This document shows, in pieces, positions 33,186 to 42,231 of a stretch of 64,000 nucleotides of DNA. Within the stretch, counting starts at the first letter, position 1. Each line of letters begins with the position of its first letter. The notes under the pieces were generated by a model that saw nothing but the letters and a program-made list of their open reading frames with translations, made no database searches and was not told the origin of the DNA. Location: positions 1-64,000 of the forward strand of contig NZ_VMNW02000009.1 in NCBI RefSeq assembly GCF_007713735.2, given 5' to 3'. The translations under genes were made by a program, and so were the position numbers. Source of the DNA: Amycolatopsis acidicola (GTDB taxonomy: Bacteria > Actinomycetota > Actinomycetes > Mycobacteriales > Pseudonocardiaceae).

Positions 33186-35888
33186 TCAGGTCCGTTGTGG
33201 GCTCGTCTGGCGGGCGATCGCCTTGCCCGCCTCCCAGAAGATGAGCAGCGCGATCGCCGGGAGCAGGGCCCAGCCGAACTGGCCCGCGTCGAGCCGGGTG
33301 GTGCCGAGCAGGTGCTGGAAAGCGTCCATCTGCGTCGCGAGCAGCGCCAGCACGAACTCCCCCGCCAGTGCCCAGTTCATCTGCTTGCTGTCGAAGGTCG
33401 CCGTCGTCAGCACGGAAGCCTTCTCACTACGGCATTCCACCGCGGCGACGATCAGGCACAGCGCGAACGCGGTGAAGGAAATGGAATTCCCGATCGCCTC
33501 GTCCCCGAAGCGGGCCTTGCCGAGTTCGCTCACCGACAGCAGCCCGACGGTGACCAGCAGCCCCACCAGCCCGACGGTCAGCAGCACCCCGGTGGTGAGC
33601 ACGGATTCCCCGCGCGGGCGCGGGGTCCGCTCCATCAGCCCCGGGCTCTCCTTGTCGAACCCGAGCGCGAAGCCGAAGGGGGCGTTGACGATGAAGTGGA
33701 TCCACAGCACCTGGCCCGGGTTGAACGGCTCCCCCGCGGCGATGTTGAACAGGCTCGCGCCGAGGAACGTCAGCACGAACACCACCAGCAGGATGAGCAC
33801 GAACCGGATGTACTTGGTCAGGTTGTCGTAGATCTTGCGGCCCTGTTCGACCGCGAAGACGATCGTGGAGAAGTTGTCGTCGGAGAGCACCATCCGGCCG
33901 GCGTTCTTGGCCACCTCGGTGCCCGAGCCCATCGCGATCCCGATGTCGGCGGCCTTGATGGCCGGGGCGTCGTTGACCCCGTCGCCGGTCATCGCGACCA
34001 CGTCGCCCTTCTTCTTGAGCGTCTCGGCGAGCAGCACCTTGTGCTCCGGCGCCACGCGGCCGAGTACGCCGACGTCGTCGATACGCGCCAGGCGTTCGGC
34101 TTCCGACAACGCCGCGAAGTCCGCGCCCAGCACGGCGTCGCCGGGGATCCCGAGTTCGCGCGCGATGGCCGCGCCGGTGATCACGTCGTCGCCGGTGACC
34201 ATGCGGACACGGATGTGCGCCGCGTGCGCCGCGCTCACGGCGTCGTACGAGGTTTCCCTTGGCGGGTCGACCATCCCGACCAGACTGGCCACGCACAGAT
34301 CCTCGACGTAGCCCAGCAGATCCCCGGCCGGGTCGAACCGCGCCGGATCCAGGTCACGGGTGGCGGCGGCCATCACGCGCTGCCCGTCGCCCTCCATCCG
34401 CTCCAGATGCGCCTGCGCCCGCTTGCCGAGGTCGCCGTTCCACGGGATCGTGCCCTTGCCCGACATCGCCGTCGTGGCACGGGAAATCACCGCCGGGGCC
34501 GCGCCCTTGACGAAGCACCGCACCACGTTCCGGCCCTGGGCGTCCCGCGCGGAGTGGAAGGTGGCCATCAGCTTGTACGACGGGTCGAACGGCAGGGTCG
34601 CCAGCCGCGGCAGCGTTTCGCGGGTCGCGTCGATGTCGATGCCCGCCTTGTACCCGAGCACCAGCAGCGCGCCTTCGGTCGGGTCGCCCACCACGTGCCC
34701 GTCGACCAGTTTCGCGTCACTGGCCAGCAGATACGGCAGGATCGCCGGTTCGAGGGTGTCCGTGCTGCCCGCCGCGTGGTGGATGCGGCCCTCCAGCTCG
34801 TAACCGCCGCCGGAGATCGTGTACCGGTCGGTGGCGTCGACCACCTCCACGGCGGTCATCTGGTTCATCGTGAGGGTGCCGGTCTTGTCGGAGTTGATCG
34901 CCGAGGTGAACCCGAGCGTCTCCACCGAAGGCAGGTCCTTCACGATCGCGTTGCGCGCGGCGAGCCCGACTCCGCCGAGCGACAGGATCGTCTGCGTGAC
35001 CGTCGGCAGCGCTTCCGGGATCGCCGCGATGGCAAGGGAAACAGCGCTGACGAACAACGCGTCCCAGGCCTGGCCGCGCGCGTTGCCCAGCACGAACATC
35101 ACGATCATGGTCAGCCCCGCGGCGGCGGCGATCCACAGGGTGAGCCGGTTCAGCTCCCGGGTCAGCGGCGACTCCTCCGGCGCGGTCGCCGAGAGCATCC
35201 CGGAGATCTTGCCGAGTTCGGTCGCCGCCCCGGTAGCGGTGATCACCACGACCCCGCTGCCGTGCGTCACGGGCGTGTTGCTGAAGGCCATGTTGACCTG
35301 TTCGCCCGGGCTGAGGTCGTGATCGTGCAGCGTGATCGCCTCCTTCACGGCGGGCACGCTTTCCCCGGTGAGCGCCGATTCGTCGATCTGCAGCGCGCTC
35401 GCCGCGATGATGCGCCCGTCGGCGGGCACCTGGTCGCCCGCCGTCACGAGCACGACATCGCCCGGCACGACCTGTTCGGCGGGCAGCACCTGTTCGGCGC
35501 CGTCGCGGCGGACCCGCGCGCTCGCCTTCATCATCGACTTCAGCGCGTTCATCGCGCTTTCCGCCTTGCCCTGCTGGCGAAGCCCCACCACGGCGTTCAG
35601 CACGGTGAGCGCGACCAGCAGGATCGCCGTGGGCCACTGCGCGATCAGCGCCGACACGATCGCCGCCGCCACCAGGATGATCTGCATGTAGCTGCGGTAC
35701 TCCTCGATGAAGCGCAGCCAGCCCGGCTTCGGTTTCTCCTCCGGCAGTGCGTTGGGACCGTTACGCGCCAGCAGATCCGCCGCCGCCTGCCCGCTCAGTC
35801 CGACGCCGGGATCCACCTTCAGCGCCGCCGCGACCTCCTGCGGCGTTCTCGCGTACCAGCGGCCGTAGACGCGTTCGGTGTCAGTCAT
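33186..35888 (-). CDS. P-type cation-transporting ATPase
   Basis: 900 residues. Order: N-terminal cation-ATPase domain, actuator domain with the LTGESVPA loop, helix-4 motif AAIPEALPTV, phosphorylation site SDKTGTLT (preceded by Asn instead of the usual Cys), nucleotide domain with FVKGAAPAV, hinge VAMTGDGVNDAPAIKAADIG, then a six-helix C-terminal domain. The general type is P2 (Ca2+/Mg2+/Na+-like). The transported ion is not certain. ATG at 35888 overlaps the PPK2 gene by 8 nt, making it the last gene of an AI-2E/PPK2/ATPase operon. Confidence 0.93.
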   Translation of the reverse strand: MTDTERVYGRWYARTPQEVAAALKVDPGVGLSGQAAADLLARNGPNALPEEKPKPGWLRFIEEYRSYMQIILVAAAIVSALIAQWPTAILLVALTVLNAVVGLRQQGKAESAMNALKSMMKASARVRRDGAEQVLPAEQVVPGDVVLVTAGDQVPADGRIIAASALQIDESALTGESVPAVKEAITLHDHDLSPGEQVNMAFSNTPVTHGSGVVVITATGAATELGKISGMLSATAPEESPLTRELNRLTLWIAAAAGLTMIVMFVLGNARGQAWDALFVSAVSLAIAAIPEALPTVTQTILSLGGVGLAARNAIVKDLPSVETLGFTSAINSDKTGTLTMNQMTAVEVVDATDRYTISGGGYELEGRIHHAAGSTDTLEPAILPYLLASDAKLVDGHVVGDPTEGALLVLGYKAGIDIDATRETLPRLATLPFDPSYKLMATFHSARDAQGRNVVRCFVKGAAPAVISRATTAMSGKGTIPWNGDLGKRAQAHLERMEGDGQRVMAAATRDLDPARFDPAGDLLGYVEDLCVASLVGMVDPPRETSYDAVSAAHAAHIRVRMVTGDDVITGAAIARELGIPGDAVLGADFAALSEAERLARIDDVGVLGRVAPEHKVLLAETLKKKGDVVAMTGDGVNDAPAIKAADIGIAMGSGTEVAKNAGRMVLSDDNFSTIVFAVEQGRKIYDNLTKYIRFVLILLVVFVLTFLGASLFNIAAGEPFNPGQVLWIHFIVNAPFGFALGFDKESPGLMERTPRPRGESVLTTGVLLTVGLVGLLVTVGLLSVSELGKARFGDEAIGNSISFTAFALCLIVAAVECRSEKASVLTTATFDSKQMNWALAGEFVLALLATQMDAFQHLLGTTRLDAGQFGWALLPAIALLIFWEAGKAIARQTSPQRT

Positions 35889-36804
35889 GGCCCGCCTCCG
35901 GCGTCTCCTGTTCCAGTTCCTTCTTGCTCAGGGCGAGTTCGTGGCGGGCGTCTTCGCCGACGTCCGGGTACTGCGGGTCGAGCTCGATCAGGGTGTGCGC
36001 GAGGATCGCCCCGGCGCAGATCCGCGCGAACCACTTCCGGTCCGCGGGCACGACGTACCAGGGCGCCCATGGCGTGCTGGTGTGCGACAGCATCTCGGAG
36101 AACGCTTTCTGGTAGTCGTCCCAGGACCGCCGTTCGCGGACGTCGGCCGCGGAGAACTTCCAGTTCCGCTCGGGCACGTCGATCCGGCGCAGGAACCGGC
36201 GCCGCTGCTCCTCTTTGGACAGATTGAGGAACACCTTCACGACGGTGAACCCGTTGCCGGTCAGATGCCGCTCCCAGTCGTTGATCTCGCGGTAACGGCG
36301 CTGCCACACGCCTTTCCCCTTGGCTTCGGCCGGCAGCTTCTGCCGGGCGAGGTTCTCCGGGTGCACCCGGACGACGAGGACCTCCTCGTAGTGCGACCGG
36401 TTGAAGATGCCGATCATGCCGCGCCCCGGCAGGCGTTTCGCGTACCGCCACAGGTAGTCGTGGTCGAGTTCCTCGGCCGAGGGCACCTTGAACCCGCTCA
36501 CCTGCACGCCCTGCGGGTTGACCCCGCTCATCACGTGCCGGATGGTGCCGTCCTTGCCGCCCGCGTCCAGCGCCTGCAGGCACAGCAGCACGCCGCGGGT
36601 GTCCTCGGCGGCCAGCCGCCGCTGGTACTCGGCGAGCAGGCCGATCCCGGTGCGGAGCAGCTCGACACCGTCCTTCTTGGTCATGAGGTCCGCTTTGTAG
36701 CGTGGGTCGAAATCCTTGGGCAGCCGCACCTTCCGGCCCGGCTCGACCCGCAACGGCTCGATGAACTTCGCGATCCGCTTGGCCCGCGCGGCGATGTCAT
36801 TCAT
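35881..36804 (-). CDS. ppk2: polyphosphate kinase 2 family protein
   Basis: 307 residues. PPK2 proteins move phosphate between polyphosphate and nucleotides. The Walker A-like loop is LQALDAGGKDGTIRHV (about 75), Walker B-like segment IGIFNRSHYEEVLVVRVHPE (about 130), and lid region RRRFLRRIDVPERNWKFSAA (about 205). This pattern fits the polyphosphate:AMP/ADP phosphotransferase subgroup. Overlaps of 8 nt with both neighbours show tight coupling. Regenerating nucleotide beside a cation pump suggests a role under energy stress, which is inference. Confidence 0.93.
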   Translation of the reverse strand: MNDIAARAKRIAKFIEPLRVEPGRKVRLPKDFDPRYKADLMTKKDGVELLRTGIGLLAEYQRRLAAEDTRGVLLCLQALDAGGKDGTIRHVMSGVNPQGVQVSGFKVPSAEELDHDYLWRYAKRLPGRGMIGIFNRSHYEEVLVVRVHPENLARQKLPAEAKGKGVWQRRYREINDWERHLTGNGFTVVKVFLNLSKEEQRRRFLRRIDVPERNWKFSAADVRERRSWDDYQKAFSEMLSHTSTPWAPWYVVPADRKWFARICAGAILAHTLIELDPQYPDVGEDARHELALSKKELEQETPEAGHD

Positions 36805-37912
36805 CCGGCACTCGCTCCTCCCGCTTCCTGCTTTTCTTCTCCGGCGCCCGCACCAGCGCGTCCGCCCAGCCCGCTCTCGGGTCGATGTCGACCAGCAGTG
36901 CCTTCGCCAGCAACGTCGCCGGGATCGCCAGGATCGCGCCGAGCGGTCCCAGCAGCCAGGCCCAGAACACCAGCGCCACGAACGTCACCAGCGCCGAGAT
37001 CCCGACCGCGTCCCCGACGAACCGGGGCTGGATCAGGGACTGCAGCACGAAGTTCAGCAGCCCGTACACGGCCACCACGAGCAACAGCTCCTTCGGGCCG
37101 CCGGACAGCAGCGCCAGCAACGCGGGCGGCGCGAGGCCGAGCAGGAACCCGACGTTGGGGATGTAGTTGGTGACGAAGGACAACAGGCCCCACGTGACCG
37201 CGAGCGGGATCCCGATGATGGCCAGCGCGATCGCGTCCAGCACGGCGACCGCGAGCCCGAAGACCGTGGTGACCATCAGGTAGCGCCGCGTCCCGCGGGC
37301 GAACCCGCCGAGCGCGTCGCTCACCGACGGCCGGTCCGACGCGATCAGGGCGATCCGGCGGCCGGCGCCGCCCGCCTCCAGGCCGAGGAAAAGCAGCAGC
37401 GCCAACAGGAACACGAAGTTCGACACGAGCCCCGCGACGCTGCTCAGCACGCTGACGACGGCGGAGGTGACCTTGCCGAGATCCAGTGACTGCGCGATCC
37501 CGGCGACCTGATCGTGCCCGACCCCGAGTTTGCCGAGGGCCGAGGTGACCGACTGGGCGAGCTCGTCCGCGCGGTCCGAGTACTGGGGCAGCACTTCGGC
37601 CAGGCGCGCCACCGAGACCAGGATTCCCAGCGCCAGCACGAGCAGAATCCCGTAGCCCGCGATCAGCAGCACGGTCGCGGTCAGCCAGGCGGGCCAGCCG
37701 CGGCGGCGCAGCCGGTCCTGCACCGGCGCCACCGCGATCACGATGACCAGCGCGAGGAAGATCGGCCCCAGCAGCCACGCGGAGGCGCGCACGCCCGCGA
37801 CGATGATCACGACGGCGGCCGCCCCGAGCAGCACCACCAGCGCCCGGGGTGGCCCGGACGACGGGGGTACCGCGCCGCCGGCGCGGTCCACGACGGCCCG
37901 GTGCATCCTCAT
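36797..37912 (-). CDS. AI-2E family transporter (1)
   Basis: 371 residues, about 7-8 helices. Family marks: GPIFLALVIVIAVAPVQDRL near the N terminus, a soluble central region (about 120-170), and SFVTNYIPNVGFLLGLAPPA plus QPRFVGDAVGISALV in the C-terminal half. Members were linked to AI-2 export, but many act as ion antiporters or have unknown roles. ATG at 37912. It leads the operon with ppk2 and the P-type ATPase and diverges from a DUF7144 gene. Site 2 of the palindrome lies 36 nt upstream. A paralogue is at 58166-59230. Confidence 0.9.
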   Translation of the reverse strand: MRMHRAVVDRAGGAVPPSSGPPRALVVLLGAAAVVIIVAGVRASAWLLGPIFLALVIVIAVAPVQDRLRRRGWPAWLTATVLLIAGYGILLVLALGILVSVARLAEVLPQYSDRADELAQSVTSALGKLGVGHDQVAGIAQSLDLGKVTSAVVSVLSSVAGLVSNFVFLLALLLFLGLEAGGAGRRIALIASDRPSVSDALGGFARGTRRYLMVTTVFGLAVAVLDAIALAIIGIPLAVTWGLLSFVTNYIPNVGFLLGLAPPALLALLSGGPKELLLVVAVYGLLNFVLQSLIQPRFVGDAVGISALVTFVALVFWAWLLGPLGAILAIPATLLAKALLVDIDPRAGWADALVRAPEKKSRKREERVPDE

Positions 37913-37948
37913 TTCGCGGAAACTACGGACGCCGCCCGCCCGGTCAGC

Positions 37949-37965
37949 TCACCCGGCACGGGCGA
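37949..37965. promoter_or_regulatory. CACCCG-type palindrome (site 2)
   Basis: TCACCCGGCACGGGCGA, one mismatch to the dyad, lies 63 nt before the DUF7144 start at 38029 and 36 nt before the divergent AI-2E start. Confidence 0.55.
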
Positions 37966-38028
37966 AGTTGCCACGCGGCGCTGCACGGCACGGTCTCCCG
38001 CAGAGTCCTTCCGGAGGGGAGCCCAGCG

Positions 38029-38448
38029 ATGACCCAGCAAACACACGACGCCCCCGGCGTCACGACCGGCCGGCGGGAGACCACCAGCGGCTGGCTGATG
38101 TTCGGCGGCACGATCCTCGTCCTGGCCGGCCTGTTCAACGTCGTCCTCGGCGTCGTCGGGCTGGTCAAGAGCACCTACTACGTGATGGGCCCGCAGGGGC
38201 TGCTGGTCTTCGACCTCACCGCGTGGTCCTGGATCCACCTCATCGTCGGGCTCTTCGCCGCGGGCACCGGCGCGGCGCTGTTCTTCGAAGCCACCTGGGC
38301 ACGCGTCGTGGCGGTGCTGCTGGCCGGGTTCAACGCGCTGGCGCAGCTGGTGTTCCTGTCCGCGAACCCGTTGTGGTGCACCATCATCATCGCGCTCGAC
38401 ATCCTGGTGATCTGGGCGGTGCTGGCGCACGGGAACACGGAACCCTGA
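38029..38448 (+). CDS. DUF7144 family membrane protein (1)
   Basis: 139 residues and four membrane helices. Typical family segments: GWLMFGGTILVLAGLFNVVL, a short loop with YYVMGPQGLLVFDL, SWIHLIVGLFAAGTGAALF and WARVVAVLLAGFNALAQLVF. The function is unknown. ATG at 38029 has GGAGGGG about 8 nt upstream. It is one of three copies in the window (others at 53623 and 54072), each with the same loop motif, which argues for a shared role in the stress island. Confidence 0.87.
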   Translation: MTQQTHDAPGVTTGRRETTSGWLMFGGTILVLAGLFNVVLGVVGLVKSTYYVMGPQGLLVFDLTAWSWIHLIVGLFAAGTGAALFFEATWARVVAVLLAGFNALAQLVFLSANPLWCTIIIALDILVIWAVLAHGNTEP

Positions 38449-38458
38449 GGCGAGCCCG

Positions 38459-39301
38459 GTGGCGTCCGTGGCACGGGCGCGGGCGAAGGCGGCCCGGTTC
38501 GCCCAGCGCACCGGACGCGGTCTCCAGGCCGCCGCCGACCGGCATCCTGTGCTGGGGACCGCGCTCGAAGTGCTCCGGCGCGACCGCGAAGTCTCCGGCA
38601 GGCTGCTGTCCGCGGCACTGGCTTTCCGGCTGTTCCTCTGGCTGCTGCCCTGCACCCTGCTCGTGGTGGCGCTGCTGGGTTTCGGCGCCGGGCACGAACG
38701 GGACCTGGCCGGCCGGGCCGGGCTGAGCCCGATCACCGGGAGCCTGCTCGACCAGGTCGGCAACCAGGCGCACGAAAGCCGGTACGTGCTGGCGCTGCTC
38801 GGCGCCGCTTCGTTGTGCGTGGCGGGGTTCATGCTGGGCCAGACCTTCGACAGCCTGCGGGCCCGGGTGCAACCCGGGTCCGCGCCGACGCAGACGGCGG
38901 GGCGGCGAGCCGTGCGGTACTCCGCGCTGGTGCTCGGGCTGACCGCCACGTGCCTGCTCAGCCCGCTGCTGCGGTCGGGCGCGCACGTGCCCGCGGTACT
39001 GGTTTCGGTGTGCACGCTGGTGGTTTTCGTCCTGCTCGGGATGGTCATGCTGCGCACGGGCGATTCGGTGTCGCGCTGGGAGGCCTTGCCGGGGGCGCTC
39101 GTATTCGCCGTGGGGCTGGAGGGACTGCGGCTGATCGCGGCGTATTTCCTGCCCGCCAAGCTCAGCCGCGCCTCGGAGCTTTACGGCACCTTGGGCGTGG
39201 CGGCCGCGCTGCTGGTGTGGCTCACCCTGATTTCGCGGATCGTGGTCGTGGCGCACGTGCTGAACGCCGTGCTCGCTCGTCCAGCGCGCGGTCGAGGGTG
39301 A
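38459..39301 (+). CDS. YihY/BrkB-like membrane protein
   Basis: 280 residues with about six helices. LSAALAFRLFLWLLPCTLLV (residues 55-75) replaces the usual AAALAYYAFLSLFP core, and later segments (AASLCVAGFMLGQTFDSLRA, SELYGTLGVAAALLVWL) keep the family layout. BrkB/YihY proteins are integral membrane proteins of uncertain function. GTG at 38459 follows the DUF7144 gene by 10 nt. Its last 80 nt overlap, tail to tail, the GH15 gene on the other strand. Confidence 0.8.
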   Translation: MASVARARAKAARFAQRTGRGLQAAADRHPVLGTALEVLRRDREVSGRLLSAALAFRLFLWLLPCTLLVVALLGFGAGHERDLAGRAGLSPITGSLLDQVGNQAHESRYVLALLGAASLCVAGFMLGQTFDSLRARVQPGSAPTQTAGRRAVRYSALVLGLTATCLLSPLLRSGAHVPAVLVSVCTLVVFVLLGMVMLRTGDSVSRWEALPGALVFAVGLEGLRLIAAYFLPAKLSRASELYGTLGVAAALLVWLTLISRIVVVAHVLNAVLARPARGRG

Positions 39302-41093
39302 GCGCGGCGTCGATGAGCGCGAGGTGCGTGAACGCCTGCGGGAAGTTGCCGACCTGTTCCCCGGTAAGCGCTATCTCCTCCGAGTACAGCCCGACGTGGT
39401 TGGCGTAGGTGAGCATCTTCGAGAACGCCTCCCACGCCTCGTCCAGCCGCCCCGCCCTCGCGAGCGCCTCGGCGTAAGTGAAGGTGCACAACGAGAACGT
39501 GCCCTCCTCGCCACGCAGGCCGTCCGGTGAGGCGCCGGGGTCGTACCGGAAGACGAGGCTGTCGGTCACCAGCTCGGCCTTCATCGCGTCCAAAGTGGAC
39601 ATCCACTGCGGATCGGTGGCGGAGATGAACCCGGCCTTCGCCATCCGCAGCAGGGACGAGTCGAGCACGTCGGTCCCGTAGTGCTGCACGAACGCGTGCC
39701 TGCCGGGCCGCCAGCCCCGTTCGAGGATCTCGCGGTGGATGCGGTCGCGTTCGGCCGTCCAGCGGGCGACGTCCGCGGGAAGCCCGCGCGCGGCGGCCAG
39801 CCGGATGCCGCGGTCCAGCGCGACCCAGCACATCAGCCTGCCGTAGGTGAACGGCTGCCTGCCGCCGCGGGTCTCCCAGATGCCCTCCTCGTCCTGCTGC
39901 CAGTTGCGGCTGACCCAGTCCAGCACCTCGGTGATCGCCGACCAGCCCGCCAGCGGGAGCTCGAGCCCCGCGCGGTCGCCGATGAACAGGCTGTCCATCG
40001 CCTCGCCGTAGATGTCGAGCTGCAACTGGTCGGCGGCGTCGTTGCCGACGCGCACCGGGCGCGAGCCGCGGTAGCCCGACCAGCCCGGCAGGACCTCCTC
40101 CTTCAGCTCCGAGCTGCCGTCGACGCGGTACATGATCTTCAGCGGCCCGGACGGACCACCGGTGCGCTCCCGCACCCGGTCCCCCAGCCACATCCCGAAC
40201 GCGCGCGCTTCCTCGACGAGCCCGAGGCCCAGCAACGCCCCGACCGAGAAGGAGGCGTCGCGGACCCACGTGTAGCGGTAGTCCCAGTTACGTTCGCCGC
40301 CGACCTGTTCGGGCAGGCCCATCGTGGGGGCGGCGACCATCCCGCCGGTCGGCGCGTAGGTCAGCAGCTTCAGCGTGATCGCCGAGCGGATCACCGCCTC
40401 GCGCCAGCGCCCGTGGTAGGTCGCGCCCGCGACCCACGAGCGCCAGAACCCGACGGTGTGCTCGAACAGTTCCCGGATCTCGGCGGCGCGCAGTTCTCTC
40501 GGCGGCCCGTCGGGCTCGGACTCGAGCACCATGCCGCGGATCTGCCCGGCGGTGAGCGACACGGTGAACCGCGCGTCCCCGCCGACGATCCCGCCCTCAG
40601 CGAGCACCTCGTCCTCCGGCTCGCGCACCGGATGCAGCGCGAGCCGGGAACCGTTGGCGGAGAACAGGATTCCCTCCGCGGTGAACCGGGTTTCGTGCGG
40701 CTGGCGGCCGTAGTCGAAGCGCGGGGCGACCTCCACCTCGAACCGCATCCGGCCGCGGACGCAGCGCACCAGCCGGACGATCCGGTGCCGCCCGGTGGCG
40801 GGGCCGTCCTCCGGGGGCATGAAATCGGCGACCTCGCCGACGCCGGTGGGCGTGAAGAAGCGGGTGATCAGCACGGCGGAATCGGGATGGTAGGCCTGTT
40901 TGACGGTGTACTCCCCGGCGGCGGGCCGGACGTGGAAATGCCCGCCGTCGGCCCCGTCGAGCAGCGAGCCGAACACGCTCGGGGAATCGAAGCGGGGGCA
41001 GCAGAACCAGTCGACGGAACCGTCGGTGCTGATCAGGGCGGCGGTCTGCAGATCGCCCACGATCCCGTGTTCGGCGATGGCTGTCTCGGTCAT
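39222..41093 (-). CDS. glycoside hydrolase family 15 protein
   Basis: 623 residues. An N-terminal beta-sandwich domain (IVGDLQTAALISTDGSVDWF to about 220) precedes an (alpha/alpha)6 barrel with GGERNWDYRYTWVRDASFSV. The C-terminal catalytic Glu region is NHVGLYSEEIALTGEQVGNF. GH15 members of this layout are glucoamylase- or trehalase-like; the choice cannot be made by eye. There is no signal peptide, so it acts in the cytoplasm, fitting turnover of trehalose or glycogen. ATG at 41093 has GGAGG 5 nt upstream. The C terminus after LDRALDER is a basic tail that overlaps the BrkB-like gene. Confidence 0.92.
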   Translation of the reverse strand: MTETAIAEHGIVGDLQTAALISTDGSVDWFCCPRFDSPSVFGSLLDGADGGHFHVRPAAGEYTVKQAYHPDSAVLITRFFTPTGVGEVADFMPPEDGPATGRHRIVRLVRCVRGRMRFEVEVAPRFDYGRQPHETRFTAEGILFSANGSRLALHPVREPEDEVLAEGGIVGGDARFTVSLTAGQIRGMVLESEPDGPPRELRAAEIRELFEHTVGFWRSWVAGATYHGRWREAVIRSAITLKLLTYAPTGGMVAAPTMGLPEQVGGERNWDYRYTWVRDASFSVGALLGLGLVEEARAFGMWLGDRVRERTGGPSGPLKIMYRVDGSSELKEEVLPGWSGYRGSRPVRVGNDAADQLQLDIYGEAMDSLFIGDRAGLELPLAGWSAITEVLDWVSRNWQQDEEGIWETRGGRQPFTYGRLMCWVALDRGIRLAAARGLPADVARWTAERDRIHREILERGWRPGRHAFVQHYGTDVLDSSLLRMAKAGFISATDPQWMSTLDAMKAELVTDSLVFRYDPGASPDGLRGEEGTFSLCTFTYAEALARAGRLDEAWEAFSKMLTYANHVGLYSEEIALTGEQVGNFPQAFTHLALIDAALTLDRALDERARRSARAPRPRSAKSG

Positions 41094-41147
41094 GGTTTCC
41101 TCCCGGTCCGGTGCCGCCACCGCAGCGCCATCCGTGCGGTGGCGGCG

Positions 41148-41164
41148 TCATCCCGCCGGGGTGA
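41148..41164. promoter_or_regulatory. CACCCG-type palindrome (site 3)
   Basis: On the minus strand TCACCCCGGCGGGATGA, 54 nt upstream of the GH15 start and inside the 73-bp gap after the K+ channel gene. Confidence 0.5.
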
Positions 41165-41166
41165 GG

Positions 41167-41718
41167 TCAGCGCGCCGGGTCGTGGTCGTCCTGGCGTTCG
41201 CGCCCGCGCTGCACGGCGAGGACGATCACGCGCAGCACGAGGCCGGCCACGAGCAGATCGCCGAGCATCTGGACGGTGACGAGAATCCGCGCGACGGCGG
41301 TGACCGGGACGATGTCCCCGAACCCCACCGTGGCGAACACGGTGACCACGAAGTAGAGCGAGTCCGTCCGGCTCAGCGGGGCGCTGAAGCTCACCGCGTA
41401 CGTGCTTTCGAGGTAGTAGTAGGCGCCGGCGAAAACGAGCAGGAACAAGGGAATCACGAGCGCGAGCGCCTGGATTCCTTGCAGTAGCGGGTAAGGCGCG
41501 CGCAGGATGGCCCGGACCTCCCACACCACCACCGCCGCGACGGCGGCGAGCCCCGCGATCAGCACGACCAGCGCGCCGCCCGCGCGGGAGGGCATCGGCA
41601 GGACGTAGTAGGCGGTGACCAGGACCACGAGCGTCGCCAGCGAACGCAATGCCGACGACAGCACCGGGAGCCGGCCACGCAGTGGTGTCCGGCCCCGGTG
41701 CCCGTCCGGCTCGCTCAT
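41167..41718 (-). CDS. two-pore-helix type potassium channel
   Basis: 183 residues. N-terminal membrane helices (LATLVVLVTAYYVLPMP, LVVLIAGLAAVAAVVVWEV, ALALVIPLFLLVFAGAYYYL) come first. The pore loop carries the selectivity filter TVGFGD (in FVVTVFATVGFGDIVP) and is followed by the final helix. This is the Ion_trans_2 arrangement without a cytoplasmic RCK domain. ATG at 41718 overlaps the SHOCT gene stop (ATGA). It probably sets membrane potential; pairing with a SHOCT protein is conserved by coupling here only. Confidence 0.9.
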   Translation of the reverse strand: MSEPDGHRGRTPLRGRLPVLSSALRSLATLVVLVTAYYVLPMPSRAGGALVVLIAGLAAVAAVVVWEVRAILRAPYPLLQGIQALALVIPLFLLVFAGAYYYLESTYAVSFSAPLSRTDSLYFVVTVFATVGFGDIVPVTAVARILVTVQMLGDLLVAGLVLRVIVLAVQRGRERQDDHDPAR

Positions 41719-42131
41719 CGCGCGAGCGCGCGCTGCTTGAGCGTCCGGTACTCCTCCTCGTCGATCGTGCCGTTGTCCAACAGCAACTTCGCCTTGGCGA
41801 TCTCGTCCGCGGCCCCGTCGCCCGTGCCGTTGGCCGACACCGAACGGACGTAGTCCTCGAACCCCTTCTGCGCGGCCTGCTCCTGGGCCTGCTTGCGCTC
41901 GCCCATCCGCTTGCCCTCGACGATCAGGTACGCGAGGACGCCGATGAAGGGCAGGAAGACGACCAGCACGGTCCAGCCCGCCTTGCCCCAGCCCGAAAGG
42001 TCGTCCCGGCGGAACAGGTCGCCGAAGATGACGATGAGCATCCAGAACCAGATCACCCAGGCGAAGAAGACCACCATCGTCCAGATGAGATCCAGGAACG
42101 GGTAATCCGAACCCGATTGGGCCACCACCAT
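41715..42131 (-). CDS. SHOCT-domain membrane protein (1)
   Basis: 138 residues. Two N-terminal helices (LIWTMVVFFAWVIWFWMLIV and GWTVLVVFLPFIGVLAYLIV) form a PLDc_N-like module. The C-terminal SHOCT module (DEIAKAKLLLDNGTIDEEEY) is a short helical oligomerisation motif. ATG at 42131 has AGGAGG 7 nt upstream. A palindrome site lies 65 nt before the start. A close paralogue is at 59370-59753. Confidence 0.9.
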   Translation of the reverse strand: MVVAQSGSDYPFLDLIWTMVVFFAWVIWFWMLIVIFGDLFRRDDLSGWGKAGWTVLVVFLPFIGVLAYLIVEGKRMGERKQAQEQAAQKGFEDYVRSVSANGTGDGAADEIAKAKLLLDNGTIDEEEYRTLKQRALAR

Positions 42132-42196
42132 TGTTTTCCTCCTCGTCGCGGAAGAGCGCCCGGACTGGAGCCTGACCGCGCCGACGGCCCCCGGCA

Positions 42197-42213
42197 CCAC
42201 CCGAGCCGGGTGA
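42197..42213. promoter_or_regulatory. CACCCG-N3-CGGGTG palindrome (site 4)
   Basis: CACCCG-agc-CGGGTG at 42198-42212 is a perfect dyad, 65 nt upstream of the SHOCT gene start. Confidence 0.6.
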
Positions 42214-42231
42214 GTCGTTCACCAGCCCTTG

